DNA from: Actinostola sp. cb2023
Taxonomy: Eukaryota; Cnidaria; Anthozoa; Actiniaria; Actinostolidae
Reading direction: 5' to 3'
NCBI GenBank assembly: GCA_033675265.1
Contig: JAUJYZ010000894.1
Span: 62,001 to 126,000, forward strand
DNA: 64,000 bases
Shown here: positions 47,346 through 59,643 of the stretch, one piece after another
Layout of the letters: each line of letters starts with the position of its first letter
Position numbering within the stretch: position 1 is the stretch's first letter
Translations under genes and position numbers: made by a program
The notes under the pieces: model-generated
Told to the model about the DNA's origin: nothing
Databases searched by the model: none
What the model saw: only the letters and a program-made list of their open reading frames with translations

Positions 47346-49625
47346 AAGCAAAATCAACGAAGTATGAATTAATTGTCTGTATTTATAAACAAGTAAGTGA
47401 TATTATTGAACCGTAACACCATTACTTTGAAATTAGTTTCTATTTATTTGATAACTATTTTGTTTTTCTTTAACGGATATATTGACTGCGCTCATTATGC
47501 GAAAAAAAATATTGTGTTTGTACAATCACGCTTGGAAATAAATAACAAATACAAATTATAACAATGATGTTAGCTGGGTTTTAAATCCATTCCCTTTTAT
47601 TAACCATGGTTTGGCTAAACTCTGAAACCTTGATATTATTAATAATAAGTGAACTTTGGTTGAATGGTGTCTTTTTTAAAGCTTAGATTTACTCAAAAAA
47701 ATATGGGGTACTCGTATTTACCCATCGTATGTCATATCAGTATAGGTTATTTCCCTTCACCAGATACTTTTTCACACACGTCACAGAGCCGTAGCCGCCA
47801 TTTTTTGAGTGGCTCGGTCAATTATACAGTGGTCCGGTTTTCAAACTTTGTTTTTCATAAAAAAACATCCGAATAATTAAAAATGTAAATAAATTGAAAC
47901 TGTTTGATTCGAAAAGTGGTCCGGTTGAATCCAGACCAACCGTACTGGCGGCTATGGCCCTGCGTCATCCTTTTATGCCACCCTTATTGCATTATATTAG
48001 CGAAATGAGAAAGTTCATGTAAGAACGAAACTAGTTTTCGCGAATTAAGATTATGATGTTCGTGAAAAAGACTGATGAAGTTAGATAACTTTTACTGATA
48101 TGAGAATATGATTAATAATTAATGAACTTTGCTGGAATTTTGTTAGTATTTCTAAAACTTGGCACCTGTTAATAATATACCCTTAGATGTACTGGGAATA
48201 GGGTACTCGTATTTACATCAGGCACCTTTACTGAACACAGCAGAAAATAAAAAACTTGAACACATTTCATCGGACGAGAATGAGAACACGAATCAAAGTA
48301 GAAGTGGAATGAATAATTATTAACCGAGCGACTTCAATAAAGAAAAGTTTAAAGTCTACTTACTTTGATGGATTTAACTTTCATCAACATGACTTCTGGG
48401 TGAGTTTACAGCATTTTTTTAAATTTTGAATATAATCTCTTCTCAGAACAAGGCATTTCTCGATGCTCTTGACTTTTGTCTTTTTCTGTCGACCAGCCCC
48501 ACCATCAACGAATACACCAAGTTTAAATGTGAATTTATTAACAAGTTGTTTTGAATCAGGATGCTTATTTAATGACATAAACCTGGGAACCAATTGCGTA
48601 TTGATTTCAATAGACCCACATTGAGAGGTTTAGTATTGATGGCGTAGGTACCCGTCAAGCAAAATCAACGTATGATATAATTGTCTGTTTTTATAAACAA
48701 GTAGGTGATATTATTGAACCGTAACATCATTACTTTGAAATTAGTTTCTATTTATTTGATAACTATTTTGTTTTTGTTTGACGGATATATTGACTGCGCT
48801 CTATATGCGAACTATATTGTGTTTGTACTAGGTCACGCTTGGAAATAAATAACAAATACAAATTATATATAATAATGATGTTTGCTGGGATTCAAAACCA
48901 TTCCCTTTTATTAACCATGGTTTGACTAAACTCTGAAACCTTGATATTATTAATAATAAGTGAACTTTGGTGGAATGGTGTCTTTTTTAAAGCTTAGATT
49001 TACTCAAAACATATGGGGTACTCGTATTTACCCATCATATGTCATATCAGTATAGGTTATTTCCCTTCACCAGATACTTTTTCACACACGTCACAGAGCC
49101 GTAGCCGCCATTTTTTGAGTGGCTTGGTCAATTATACAGTGGTCCGGTTTTCAAACTTTGTTTTTCATAAAAAAAAGATCCGAATAATTGAAAATGTAAA
49201 TAAATTGAAACTGTTTGATTCGAAAAGTGGTCCGGTTGAATCTGGACCAACCGTACTGGCGGCTATGGCCCTGCGTCATCCTTTTATGCCACCATTATTG
49301 CATGATATTAGCGAAATGAGAAAGTTCATGTAAGAACGAAACTAGTTTTCGCGAAATAATATAATGATGTTCGTGAAAAAGACTGATGAAGTTAGATAAC
49401 TTTTACTGATATGAGAATGTGATTAATAATTAATGAACTTTGCTGGAATTTTGTTAGTATTTCTAAAACTTGGCACCTGTTAATAATATACCCTTAGATG
49501 TACTGGGAATAGGGTACTCGTATTTACATCAGGCACCTTTACTGAACACAGCAGAAAAGAAAGAACTTGAACACATTTCATCGGACGAGAATGAGAACAC
49601 GAATCAAAGTAGAAGTGGAATGAGA
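47346..49625. repeat. 1.3-kb tandem duplication of a dispersed repeat
   Basis: 47346-48310 and 48656-49625 are close direct copies (agcaaaatcaacg, agccgtagccgccatttt, gtaagaacgaaactagtttt, ggcacctttactgaacac). The first is followed by the 3' part (48310-48620), and the second ends where the inverted repeat at 49622 begins. Open frames starting MGYSYLP are shared only because the DNA is duplicated. Confidence 0.8.
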
Positions 49626-50030
49626 GTCCAGCGAGGTGCCACTTTTGCAAAATAATCGAGTAAAGTTGGGTAATTTTGAGCCGCCGTTCAGTTAGATCTT
49701 AGTTGGGTTAATTATCAACTAATTTTCTCATAAACGGCTCAACCGATTGAATAACGCTTTACCTCTAGACAAACTGGATACATTTATCTACAACATGATA
49801 TAAAAAGTTTCGCTGGATAATGCGAGACGAAATTTGTACAGCGCCGTAAAAAAGTGCATAATTTCATACAAATTTGACCTCTGACCAGCTCTCAGACGGA
49901 ATCATTTCAAAAAATAAAATAAAATAAAATACAAATATTTTGAAGCAAACCAAACCCGTTTTAGTTTTAACCTTGATATAGTCTTTTATTAGCTAGAGTT
50001 TGGGAGATATTTATTTTAGAAGCGAAAACA
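49622..50030. repeat. Dispersed repeat, inverted copy of 30355-30772
   Basis: Reverse-complement match over about 410 bp, starting gagagtccagcgaggtgcca. Confidence 0.6.
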
Positions 50031-51290
50031 AAGTTAAGTAATATAAATTAAGTATCAATGACGGTTTCTGATGATAAATCACGGTTTTTGCCCTAGACAT
50101 TGACTTCAGCTTGCTTTTATTCACACTGAGACAAGTGACGGCCCGTGTAATTGCCATTGAATACGATACTCAGGAGTGAATACAAAGAAAACGAAAACTC
50201 CAGCTATAGGCTGTTCATGCAAACTGCAAATATTTATTTATCCGATTTGTGCTGTATCATCAAATAAGCAAATATATCCCGAATTACGACCGATGCTCGA
50301 TCGCGATGTTCAAAGCGACAGTTGCTGCAGACTGAAAGAGACATATAATTATATATTAACAGATCTATCAGAATAAGGATTTTTGCACTCAAGTCTAAAG
50401 TAATACAATAGCAAAAGTTCTATAGTAGTCGAGGCTTGTTTGCATTTACAAATATTTTAATTTATCAGACTTTGATAACATAATAATTCGAGTGAAGTAC
50501 GTTTGGTGTCAAACGTTCGGCTTACTTTCCTACCACATCTGAACCCTCATTTGGTACTCCAGAGCTAGGAGAGTGACTAGCGAGCTCAGAATATGTGTAA
50601 TAACCGTATGCTATCTTCCCAGTAAACCAACATTTATAAGTTTCTCGCCTGAATACGTTGGTTATCAACCACTGCCTTACCGGCGGTTGCCATGAGAGAA
50701 GCCATCGTTCTCGCCGATTAAAGAAAAAAAAAACGTATAAACTTGGACTTCAAACCAAAAACAACTACTAATTGTTTTAGTAGAAACTGACGAGGTAAGA
50801 AGGAAATTGATCGAGCCGAAATAACCAGTTCATATTTTTGTTGTCAATATTTGGACCTGTCGGTTGTTACGTGATTTCGGTTCGAAAAATGTTCTTCTTA
50901 CCTCGTCAGAACATTACCTTAAAAGGCCATTCACGAGGTTAAAAAAATCGTACGAGGAAATAACGCTTGGCAGCAGATTTAGTGAAAAGAGTGTCATTTG
51001 AATATCAGCTCCCTTTCACAAACGCGGCTTACAATGATAATTTTGAATACACCGTCCAAAATCAGAATAGTTAAATAAGTATTTGTGTTAAGCACAATAA
51101 AATCCAAGCAATATTGACGCGGAGCGAGCGAGTTATAAATACCGACGGCAAACCGGTCATTCATTATGGGGGAGCCACCTTTTAACTTACAAGTTGATAA
51201 CACTGAACGACGTTTTCGTAATACAAATTAAACTGAATATTGGACTGAACTAACTATTACTATAGTTTTGAGTCCTACAGAAGACTCTTG
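50031..51290. other. Gene-free stretch with a short inverted repeat
   Basis: The only structure seen is an inverted repeat at 50787-50909 (ctgacgaggtaagaagga and its complement), likely a small MITE. Confidence 0.4.
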
Positions 51291-51300
51291 TATTATTTGA

Positions 51301-52874
51301 CAAATACATATACAAATACAAATACAAATACAAATACAAATACAAATACAAATACAAATACAAATACAAATACAAATGCAAAAACAAATGCAAATGCAAA
51401 AACAAATGCAAATGCAAATGCAAATGCAAATGCAAGTGCAAGTGCAAGTGCAAGTGCAAGTGCAAGTGCAAGTGCAAGTGCAAGTGCAAGTGCAAGTGCA
51501 AGTGCAAGTGCAAGTGCAAGTGCAAGTGCAAGTGCAAGTGCAAGTGCAAGTGCAAGTGCAAGTGCAAGTGCAAGTGCAAGTGCAAGTGCAAGTGCAAGTG
51601 CAAGTGCAAGTGCAAGTGCAAGTGCAAGTGCAAGTGCAAGTGCAAGTGCAAGTGCAAGTGCAAGTGCAAGTGCAAGTGCAAATGCAAATGCAAATGCAAA
51701 TGCAAATGCAAATGCAAATGCAAATGCAAATGCAAATGCAAATGCAAATGCAAATGCAAATGCAAATGCAAATGCAAATGCAAATGCAAATGCAAATGCA
51801 AATGCAAATGCAAATGCAAATGCAAATGCAAATGCAAATGCAAATGCAAATGCAAATGCAAATGCAAATGCAAATGCAAATGCAAATGCAAATGCAAATG
51901 CAAATGCAAATGCAAATGCAAATGCAAATGCAAATGCAAATGCAAATGCAAATGCAAATGCAAATGCAAATGCAAATGCAAATGCAAATGCAAATGCAAA
52001 TGCAAATGCAAATGCAAATGCAAATGCAAATGCAAATGCAAATGCAAATGCAAATGCAAATGCAAGTGCAAGTGCAAGTGCAAGTGCAAGTGCAAGTGCA
52101 AGTGCAAGTGCAAGTGCAAGTGCAAGTGCAAGTGCAAGTGCAAGTGCAAGTGCAAGTGCAAGTGCAAGTGCAAGTGCAAGTGCAAATGCAAATGCAAATG
52201 CAAATGCAAATGCAAATGCAAATGCAAATGCAAATGCAAATGCAAATGCAAATGCAAATGCAAATGCAAATGCAAATGCAAATGCAAATGCAAATGCAAA
52301 TGCAAATGCAAATGCAAATGCAAATGCAAATGCAAATGCAAATGCAAATGCAAATGCAAATGCAAATGCAAATGCAAATGCAAATGCAAATGCAAATGCA
52401 AATGCAAATGCAAATGCAAATGCAAATGCAAATGCAAATGCAAATGCAAATGCAAATGCAAATGCAAATGCAAATGCAAATGCAAATGCAAATGCAAATG
52501 CAAATGCAAATGCAAATGCAAATGCAAATGCAAATGCAAATGCAAATGCAAATGCAAATGCAAATGCAAATGCAAATGCAAATGCAAATGCAAATGCAAA
52601 TGCAAATGCAAATGCAAATGCAAATGCAAATGCAAATGCAAATGCAAATGCAAATGCAAATGCAAATGCAAATGCAAATGCAAATGCAAATGCAAATGCA
52701 AATGCAAATGCAAATGCAAATGCAAATGCAAATGCAAATGCAAATGCAAATGCAAATGCAAATGCAAATGCAAATGCAAATGCAAATGCAAATGCAAATG
52801 CAAATGCAAATGCAAATGCAAATGCAAATGCAAATGCAAAAATGCAAATGCAAATGCAAATACAAATACAAGTT
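51301..52874. repeat. Hexanucleotide array in sharp variant blocks
   Basis: The unit is CAAATG/CAAGTG/CAAATA. Blocks: CAAATA at the left edge; CAAGTG 51433-51678 (41 units); CAAATG 51679-52062 (64 units); CAAGTG 52063-52182 (20 units); CAAATG 52183-52836 (109 units); then a CAAAAATG slip and CAAATA again at the right edge. The 529-585-codon open frames on both strands arise because the unit has no stop codon in these frames. Confidence 0.97.
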
Positions 52875-53439
52875 TAAATACATAAATATATATTTTCTTC
52901 CCGCACTTGCCAAATTAAAGCTGACATTACAACAAACTGACGCGAGATACCTAAACTCGAGGTAAAATTCAAGCTCAATTAGCATTTTCGGGTGTGTCTC
53001 GAAATGTTCATTTATCTCGAAAAGAAAAAGCTATTTAGCCAAATTAACTATATGGCGATTCTAATCACATGTTATACCGTATCTAACTTGAACGTACATA
53101 TGAGCGAAATCCATGTTTCAGGGTTTGCCGCGAAAATTCGAATTTGTTTGATTTTTTAGTGACGGGGGTTCTTAAGGGTGTCTTAAGAAAAAAAACACAG
53201 ATCAGCTTGAACGTACTTTGGTACCAGCTTCTATCAGATAATTCATCCCCTAGCAAAACTACGAAAGTCGTACTACGTTGGGGTACTGGCCTATCGATAT
53301 CTTGAGAGGAGAACAAAATACTCGAAAATACGAGATTTTACCGACATGATGAAGATGAAGACTTTATTTCAAGAGGTTAAACACATGCAAGTGAAATACA
53401 CTTATAAACTTGTGGCCCTCACTAAACTTAATAAACACA

Positions 53440-53670
53440 CGGTCGATACTGAGACTGTCGACACTGACGGCTAACTACGATGTAACTCGCCGACACACGG
53501 CTCGATAGGGGTGAGGTACAGTTAGCCCACTCCAACCAAGTCAAAACTGCCGACACACGGACAAATAATAAAATTACTTCAGAGGTTGGCCGACACACAG
53601 CGCTAAACTACTGACACACGGCCAAATAATAAAATGTCTATGGGAGGTTAATTGGCCGGCGACACACAGC
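53440..53670. repeat. Irregular minisatellite with gccgacacacgg
   Basis: gacacac(g/a)gc-like words recur six or seven times with variable spacing, two with caaataataaaat attached. Confidence 0.6.
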
Positions 53671-53889
53671 AGAGAGGCGGGTCGCAAAACGAAGCTGGGA
53701 AAAGACATTAAGCTAAAAGTAAAATATGCATTGCTGACAAGAAACAAATATAAAACCAGCAAATAAACTAAAGGGGGCGGAAAACTACTAACGGAAGGAA
53801 CAAAATGCGTAAAGAACAGTAACGAATAAACCCCATATATCAAAAAAAAAACTACAATATCCTCATGTTCGTGAAAAACGTATTTATTT

Positions 53890-54240
53890 ATCTTGTGGGC
53901 CACCGTATATAACTAAGCATTGATCGATTGATATTTAGAATGAATAATTATAAGATTCGAGGAAGGATCGAAATATCTGTAATTTATCAAATTCTAATAT
54001 TGAAGCGACATCAATAAAGAAAAGTTTAAAGTCTACTTACTTTGATGGATTTAAATTTCATCAACATTATTTCTTGGTGAAGTTAACATCAAAGTTTCTT
54101 TTTTGACAATAATATATTCTCATAACACGACAGTTCTCGATGCTCTTGACTTGTGTCTGTGTCTTTGTCAACCAGCCCCAATATCGATGAATATGGAACT
54201 TTTATGTGCGAAATAACAATTTGTTTAACATAACCTATTT
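53890..54240. repeat. Dispersed repeat, 3' part
   Basis: tataactaagcattgatcgattg belongs to the satellite family. From 54003 the sequence matches 31930-32170 almost exactly. Confidence 0.6.
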
Positions 54241-54244
54241 AATG

Positions 54245-54405
54245 ACATACACCTGTCCCCAGTTGCACGAGAGGTGAGTAGTTTTAACCACCGGATAAGT
54301 CTTATCCAACGGTTAAAACTGATGCAGTTATCCAATAAATTGTACCTTTGGATAAGACTTCTCCGGTGGATAGCGATATCCACCTTTCGTGCAATAGTAG
54401 TCAGT
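54245..54405. mobile_element. MITE of the ggatagcgctatcc type, second copy
   Basis: ccccagttgcacgagaggtg at the left and cacctttcgtgcaatag at the right pair. The inner part (gttatccaataaattgtacc) matches 32265-32285. Confidence 0.6.
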
Positions 54406-54424
54406 GTGTAATAGTCAGAAAACA

Positions 54425-54720
54425 AAATAACACAATGGAATTAGAGTGTTGGCACTTAACCCGTAAAATAAAATATAATAGTTAGTGACTAATAGTCAGA
54501 TCAAAACAAAAGAACACAATGGAATTAGAGTATTGACACTTAACCCATGAAACAACATATAATAGTTAGTGACTAATAGTGAAATCAACACAAAAGAAAA
54601 CAATGGAATTAGCTAGTAATATCTACTTGGTTAATATCTGTTTCACGGGTTAAGTGCCATCACTCTAGAGTGCCAATGTCTATAATTACATTAATGTCTC
54701 TTTCAGGGGTTAAATAAAAT
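54425..54720. repeat. 84-bp tandem repeat, about 2.5 copies, plus a partial inverted copy
   Basis: caatggaattag starts at about 54433, 54517 and 54601. The words gcacttaaccc and ttagtgactaatagt repeat with it. A reverse form of the cacttaaccc word follows near 54648-54700. Confidence 0.65.
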
Positions 54721-54924
54721 CGCATAGTTCTTTGATCTTCCAAAGTTATTCCATATTACCCTGACCCCGGTTGCACAAAAGGTAAATAGCATGATCATAT
54801 CATATGACCCATTAATGACTCCACCCCACTATCCCATAACAGTAGACATACACAATTTGTGGGGTAAGGGGGTGAGGATGAAGCACTCCATAGGAAATAG
54901 ATAAGGGACACCCTAGAACCATCA

Positions 54925-55206
54925 CACCCTTGAGGGTCCTAATCCCTCAGGTACACATCCCTGGGGATCCTAATCCCCCAGGCATACCACCGCTTGAGGG
55001 TCCTAATCCCTCAGGTACACACCCCTGGGGGTCCTAATCCCCCAGGTACACCACCTCTTGAGGGTCCTAATCCCTCAGGTACACCACCTTTCGAGGGTCC
55101 TAATCCCTCAGGTACACACCCCTGGGGGTCCTAATCCCCCAGGCACACCACCTCTTGAGGGTCCTAATCCCTCAGGTAGACACCCTTGGGGGTCCTAATC
55201 CCCCAG
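54925..55206. repeat. Minisatellite of nine hairpin units with matched arms
   Basis: The unit is about 31 bp. Two versions mostly alternate: gagggtcctaatccctc and gggggtcctaatccccc, each flanked by ct/ag extensions. In both the arms around tcctaat are complementary, so the change of the second G to A in one arm is matched by C to T in the other. Confidence 0.85.
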
Positions 55207-55630
55207 GTAACCAATACGCATCAGGGAGAGTAATCCCCATAGTAACAGTGAGGAAGCAGAGATGGTAACTGTCCCAGGGATTGGTCATCCCCATGGGGAC
55301 AGAGAAGTGGACATGTGATAAGCAGAGTTGTGAGTCTATGGAGGAAAGGGTAACCTAAAGGAGCACTTCATCCCCACAAAATACATGCAATGTATTACCC
55401 CATAGACAAACTGTATAATTTATGCTAAAATTATTTTGCTAATTTAGCAGACCCTTCTGATATAACTGATGGGGGTACCTTAATGTACCGTTCGAAACAA
55501 TCTGAGGGCCATCTGCCTAATACTTTGATGAGCCATGGGGGAATGTTGACAGATGCTGCTGTAGTAGCAGTACCTATTCTGTCACTATGGCCTGCAACTT
55601 AGTTGAATTAGGCCTGGGATAATAGGGCTC

Positions 55631-58249
55631 TTGTTTCAGCTATTTAGTTTTCACGTCGGGCTGGCTGTGCTCCAAATTGTCTCATTCAAATCACCCAAAT
55701 GGGAGACTGGGCCGAGCTCGGTAGGTAAATACCCGAATACCAACGTCATATTGGAAATGTACGACAACTTGAACCGTGACTACCCCCCACGGGTAAACAT
55801 TTACAAAGAAAATGGCGGTGAAAATGAAATCTTCATGAATCAATGTACATTTTGGTATAAAATTTGGTTAGATAATGGATTTTTCGCCACAAAACAGATC
55901 GGTTCTTAGGTAAGTACTATTACAAAGCTATATTCAAAGAAAGTAATTGTTTTGGATTTATTTTCCCTACGAAAAGTTCTTAAAATGAAAATTTGAAAAC
56001 GACAGTTCTGTAGGCCAGGATCTAACCTTTCGATTGATATATTGACATGTGCATTACCTTACCGAATTCGTCATTTTCTACCAGCGAATCTGCGTGTACA
56101 GACACTCCACTTACATTCAAGCGAAAAGGCCACTTTAACATCGGTCTCTATGCCAAACGAAGGAAGTTATTCCTGCAAGAGCTGGTAGACGAAAAAATCA
56201 CAGCTGATGTCAAGGTGAAGAGTCTACAGAACAAACTAAATTACCGTAAACGTAAGGTAAGATATTCCTCGGTACAATATATCAGTTCTTCGAATATTAA
56301 TTACTGAAGGATGGTTTGAGAAAGGTTTTAGGTATTCCTTTTTTTCGTTATGATGCCAATTTAAACTTCAACTTTTAAAATATATTTTAAGCTTACCGGT
56401 ACATTTCATAACTTAGCTTCACAAACTTAACAAACTGAGAAATATTAGTCTATTTATTAATGTATCTTATTTTATTATAATATTTAATATTGAATTGTAA
56501 TATTTAATATTTAATACTTAATAATATTTGTAATATATTTTTTCTGAGCCTCTACAAGTAATATTTTGTTTTCATACAAAACATGCCTGTACTAAATTTA
56601 TCTTGGTAACCGGAATAAGTTCTAAGCTGAAAAAAACTCTAATTTACAGGGCGATGAGCTAGAAACACTTCTTCCTGCAAGTTGTGCAGCAAAGCAGCGG
56701 CCAAGAATGCCAAACACGGAAAGTACTCTTGACAAGGAAAATAGTGATGTGTTAAATTTGTCAAAGGCTCAAAGTCATCGAAGACGCAAAGCAACTTCTA
56801 AATGTACTAGATGGAGTACAAAGTTGTGATAACAATTTCTTGCTCATGGGTGCAAACTGTGATGAAACCCATGAACTTATGTATGAGTATACAAAACATG
56901 TTGTTCAGGAAATGAAAGAGATGGAGGGCAAGGTGTATGAGGTGCAGGGGGATTCTGTTACATTTGAGTGCAAATTAATTCCCAGCGACCAGAAATGGAT
57001 GGCATCCATGGCAGGAGAATTAAACAATGCAGCCACATATTTTTCATCATTTGCCAATGTGTCTAAGAGCAACGTGAAGACTATTGGAGGTACTATTGGT
57101 GATGATTCGAGCTGTACATGGAAAAAGTGGAGGTATGAACAGAGAATGAAGGATGTAGACGAAGTAAAGGCATTTAAAGCAAGAAACAAAATCCCTGAGA
57201 ATTCCAAGAGTAGCAATCACAGAGGGAAGGTAACTGCTCACATTGCCTCCAGAAAATCAAGGCAAGAGTTCAGCCCTCCACTGGGAAAATATGTGGACAA
57301 CTTTAAACCAGAGCCCCTTCATAACAGCAAATAATGCCTGGCAGCACTGGAACTTGGATATTTTAACTACTGCTATGAAACTCACAGATAGAGCTGTGAT
57401 CAACAAGGCTAATGGAGACATTACTCAGCTACCAAGTATTACACCCATGGCCAAGTACATGAGCTTATTGAAATATAAAATGAAGGCTGGCAGACTGTAC
57501 AAGAATGTAGAGAGGTGGTTCAGAGAAAAGAAAAAGGCAGAAGATTTCCAGTACAGATTTACAGGTAAAGAGTCCAAACTATTTTGCTGGCATTTCATGG
57601 AGATCTGTATAATTCTGATTGCTGCTGGAGGTATTCCCCAGACTACCTTACTGCATGTCTATGGTCTCGCATACTCGGGGTTATGCTTACGGAACTGTGT
57701 TTCTCTCTTCAGCAGAGTTCACATCAGTGAGAGTGATGTAGATTGTCTAAGAAATGAGTGTGAACAGTACTATAACTGCCATGCTATTCTTCTAAACACA
57801 GTCAAACCAACCACATGGACAATCGGTAAGCTATTCCATACTACACAGCTGAGATTTTTCATGATTTGGGGTTTGGTTTGGGATTAAATAGTATGCAGGG
57901 CAGAGAGGCAAAGCATGCAAAGCTGGCATCATATGCTAAGAACACTACCAGGGGCAAGCGTCTGCGCTGGTGGCAAATTTTTAAGCATGAATTCATGGAA
58001 ACCATTTGGTTAAAGGAGAAAGATCCTAAGCAAGTTGCCAAAAAACTGCAATGCACACCTGGTTCTGTGTTTAACCGCACGAATGATGAAGAAGTTAAGA
58101 TTGAGAATGATATCCAAGAAAGAGCCGCTAAGGACAAGTACATCCCTCCCCACTGCCTCGGCAACAATGAATTTTGTTATTGTGGTCTACCAAAGTCAAG
58201 TTCTGTGGCCTGCTGTGATGTTTTTGTTCTTCAGAGATGTTCAAACTAG
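55631..58249 (+). pseudogene. Transposon-type gene common in cnidarians, frameshifted
   Basis: Likely exons: 55631-55909 (uncertain), about 56087-56254 (KRKGHFNIGLYAKRRKLF, ends before gtaag) and about 56649-58249. The long part reads QLLNVLDGVQSCDNNFLL and NNAWQHWNLDILTTAMKL, then RLYKNVERWFREKKKAEDFQ, FTGKESKLFCWHFMEIC, then GFGLGLNSMQGREAKHAKL, LRWWQIFKHEFMETIWL, and a C-terminal CYCGLPKSS. The frame must change near 56795, near 57325 and near 57820 to follow the protein, so at least three indels have occurred. I recognise the C-terminal pattern from many anthozoan predicted proteins but know no function. The word VFNRTNDEEVKIE near 58067 is also in the minus ORF at 59644. Confidence 0.6.
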
Positions 58250-58656
58250 TAATTCAAACTTGCAAGGAAGGAAAACTAAACAGAAAGCTAAGGGAGTTGG
58301 TACCTCAAATACGGTGATACTGTAGAAGATGATTATAGCCTATTAGATATTTAAACCACTGACTTTACACTTTATGTATACGTACAGTCACCATAGTGCA
58401 GTTAGTATATGTACTTGTAAGGTGCCATCACCCTCTACCACCAGTAGATATTAGCTTGACATACCATTCCCTTAACAACAGTAGCATAATAAAGTGAAGT
58501 TTCAAACAAATAATCTTCAGATATTGAGAAAACCTTACTATCTTTGAGTAAGGCTAGTGCTAAATGTCAAACCTCATGTATATATTTGATTTACTACCTT
58601 TTTTGGTGTAAAACAAAAAGATAGCTCACTCCATTACCAACGAGTACATGTGAACG

Positions 58657-58845
58657 TCTGTTCTTACCTGGTTGTCTAATTAGCATCAATAGTACTCGTT
58701 TAAGCTACAAAAAATGTGACAGTGTATTATAAAATCCAGTGTATTATAAAATTCAGTTATTTAATGTCTGGACTGTGACTGTCACATTTTTTGTAGCTTA
58801 AACGAGTACTATTGATTGCTAATTAAACAACCATGTAAGAACAGA
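58657..58845. mobile_element. Foldback MITE
   Basis: tctgttcttacctggttg...tacaaaaaatgtgacagt pairs with the inverted copy ending gtaagaacaga. The loop contains a short gtgtattataaaatccagt direct repeat, which continues outside to about 58890. Confidence 0.7.
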
Positions 58846-59189
58846 CTGACAGTGTATTATTAACTCCAGTGTATTATTAAATCCAGTTTTTCTCCTGTGT
58901 TTCCAGACTTCTCCTATAAGGACATTATGCCATATAGACATTAATATTTTATAATAAGTAAATGCTTGTTTCATCGAGCTTGAATTTATTTTAGAAATAA
59001 ACCGAGCTTTCGAGCTCATCTTTAGGGTTACAATGTGTATGTAGGCGTCATTACAACGTTGAAAAAAACTAACGGGATGCGTGAGCAAACACAAAGCGCG
59101 CGAGGAAGAATCAAACAAAAGAAGAAAGAACCACGTAAGTTACGGTGCGCGAGCAAAAGACAAGAACAGACAGGAAAAATAAGTAAAAG

Positions 59190-59410
59190 AGAAAATTAAA
59201 TAAATAAATAATTAAGTGGATGAATAAATAAATAAAGGAATGAATGAGTGAATAAATGAATGGATAAATAAATGAATGAATAAATGAATGGATAAATAAA
59301 TGAATGAATGGATAAATAAATGAATGAATAAATGAATGAATGAACGAATAAATGAATGAATAAATGAATGAATAAATGGAAGAAAGAATGAATGAATAAA
59401 ATATAAAATA
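59190..59410. repeat. GAATGAATAAAT low-complexity tract
   Basis: Irregular GAAT/AAAT tetranucleotide repeats on the plus strand. Confidence 0.85.
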
Positions 59411-59643
59411 AATATATAGATATAAAAGAGAGAAAGAGAGAAAGAGAGAAATACAGGCAGAGCTAATGATGATCTAACAGGCTACAATAGCTAGTAGGTA
59501 GGATTCTACCACTATTTTTAATCAGCCAAGAAGACACAAATACAAACATGCATGTATGTATGTAAGAACAGATTCCAATTTTTCTCCTGTCTTTCCAATA
59601 TTCTCAGATATGGGCATTGAACTGTAGGCCCCGTAGTAGGTAA

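Noticed and set aside
51228..52985. Very long open frames on both strands (IC, HL, NA, MQ dipeptide repeats)
   Set aside because: They come from a stop-free hexanucleotide array and are not genes.
54925..55206. Palindromic repeats with short intervals, CRISPR-like at first sight
   Set aside because: The intervals between palindromes are conserved rather than unique, so it is a minisatellite.
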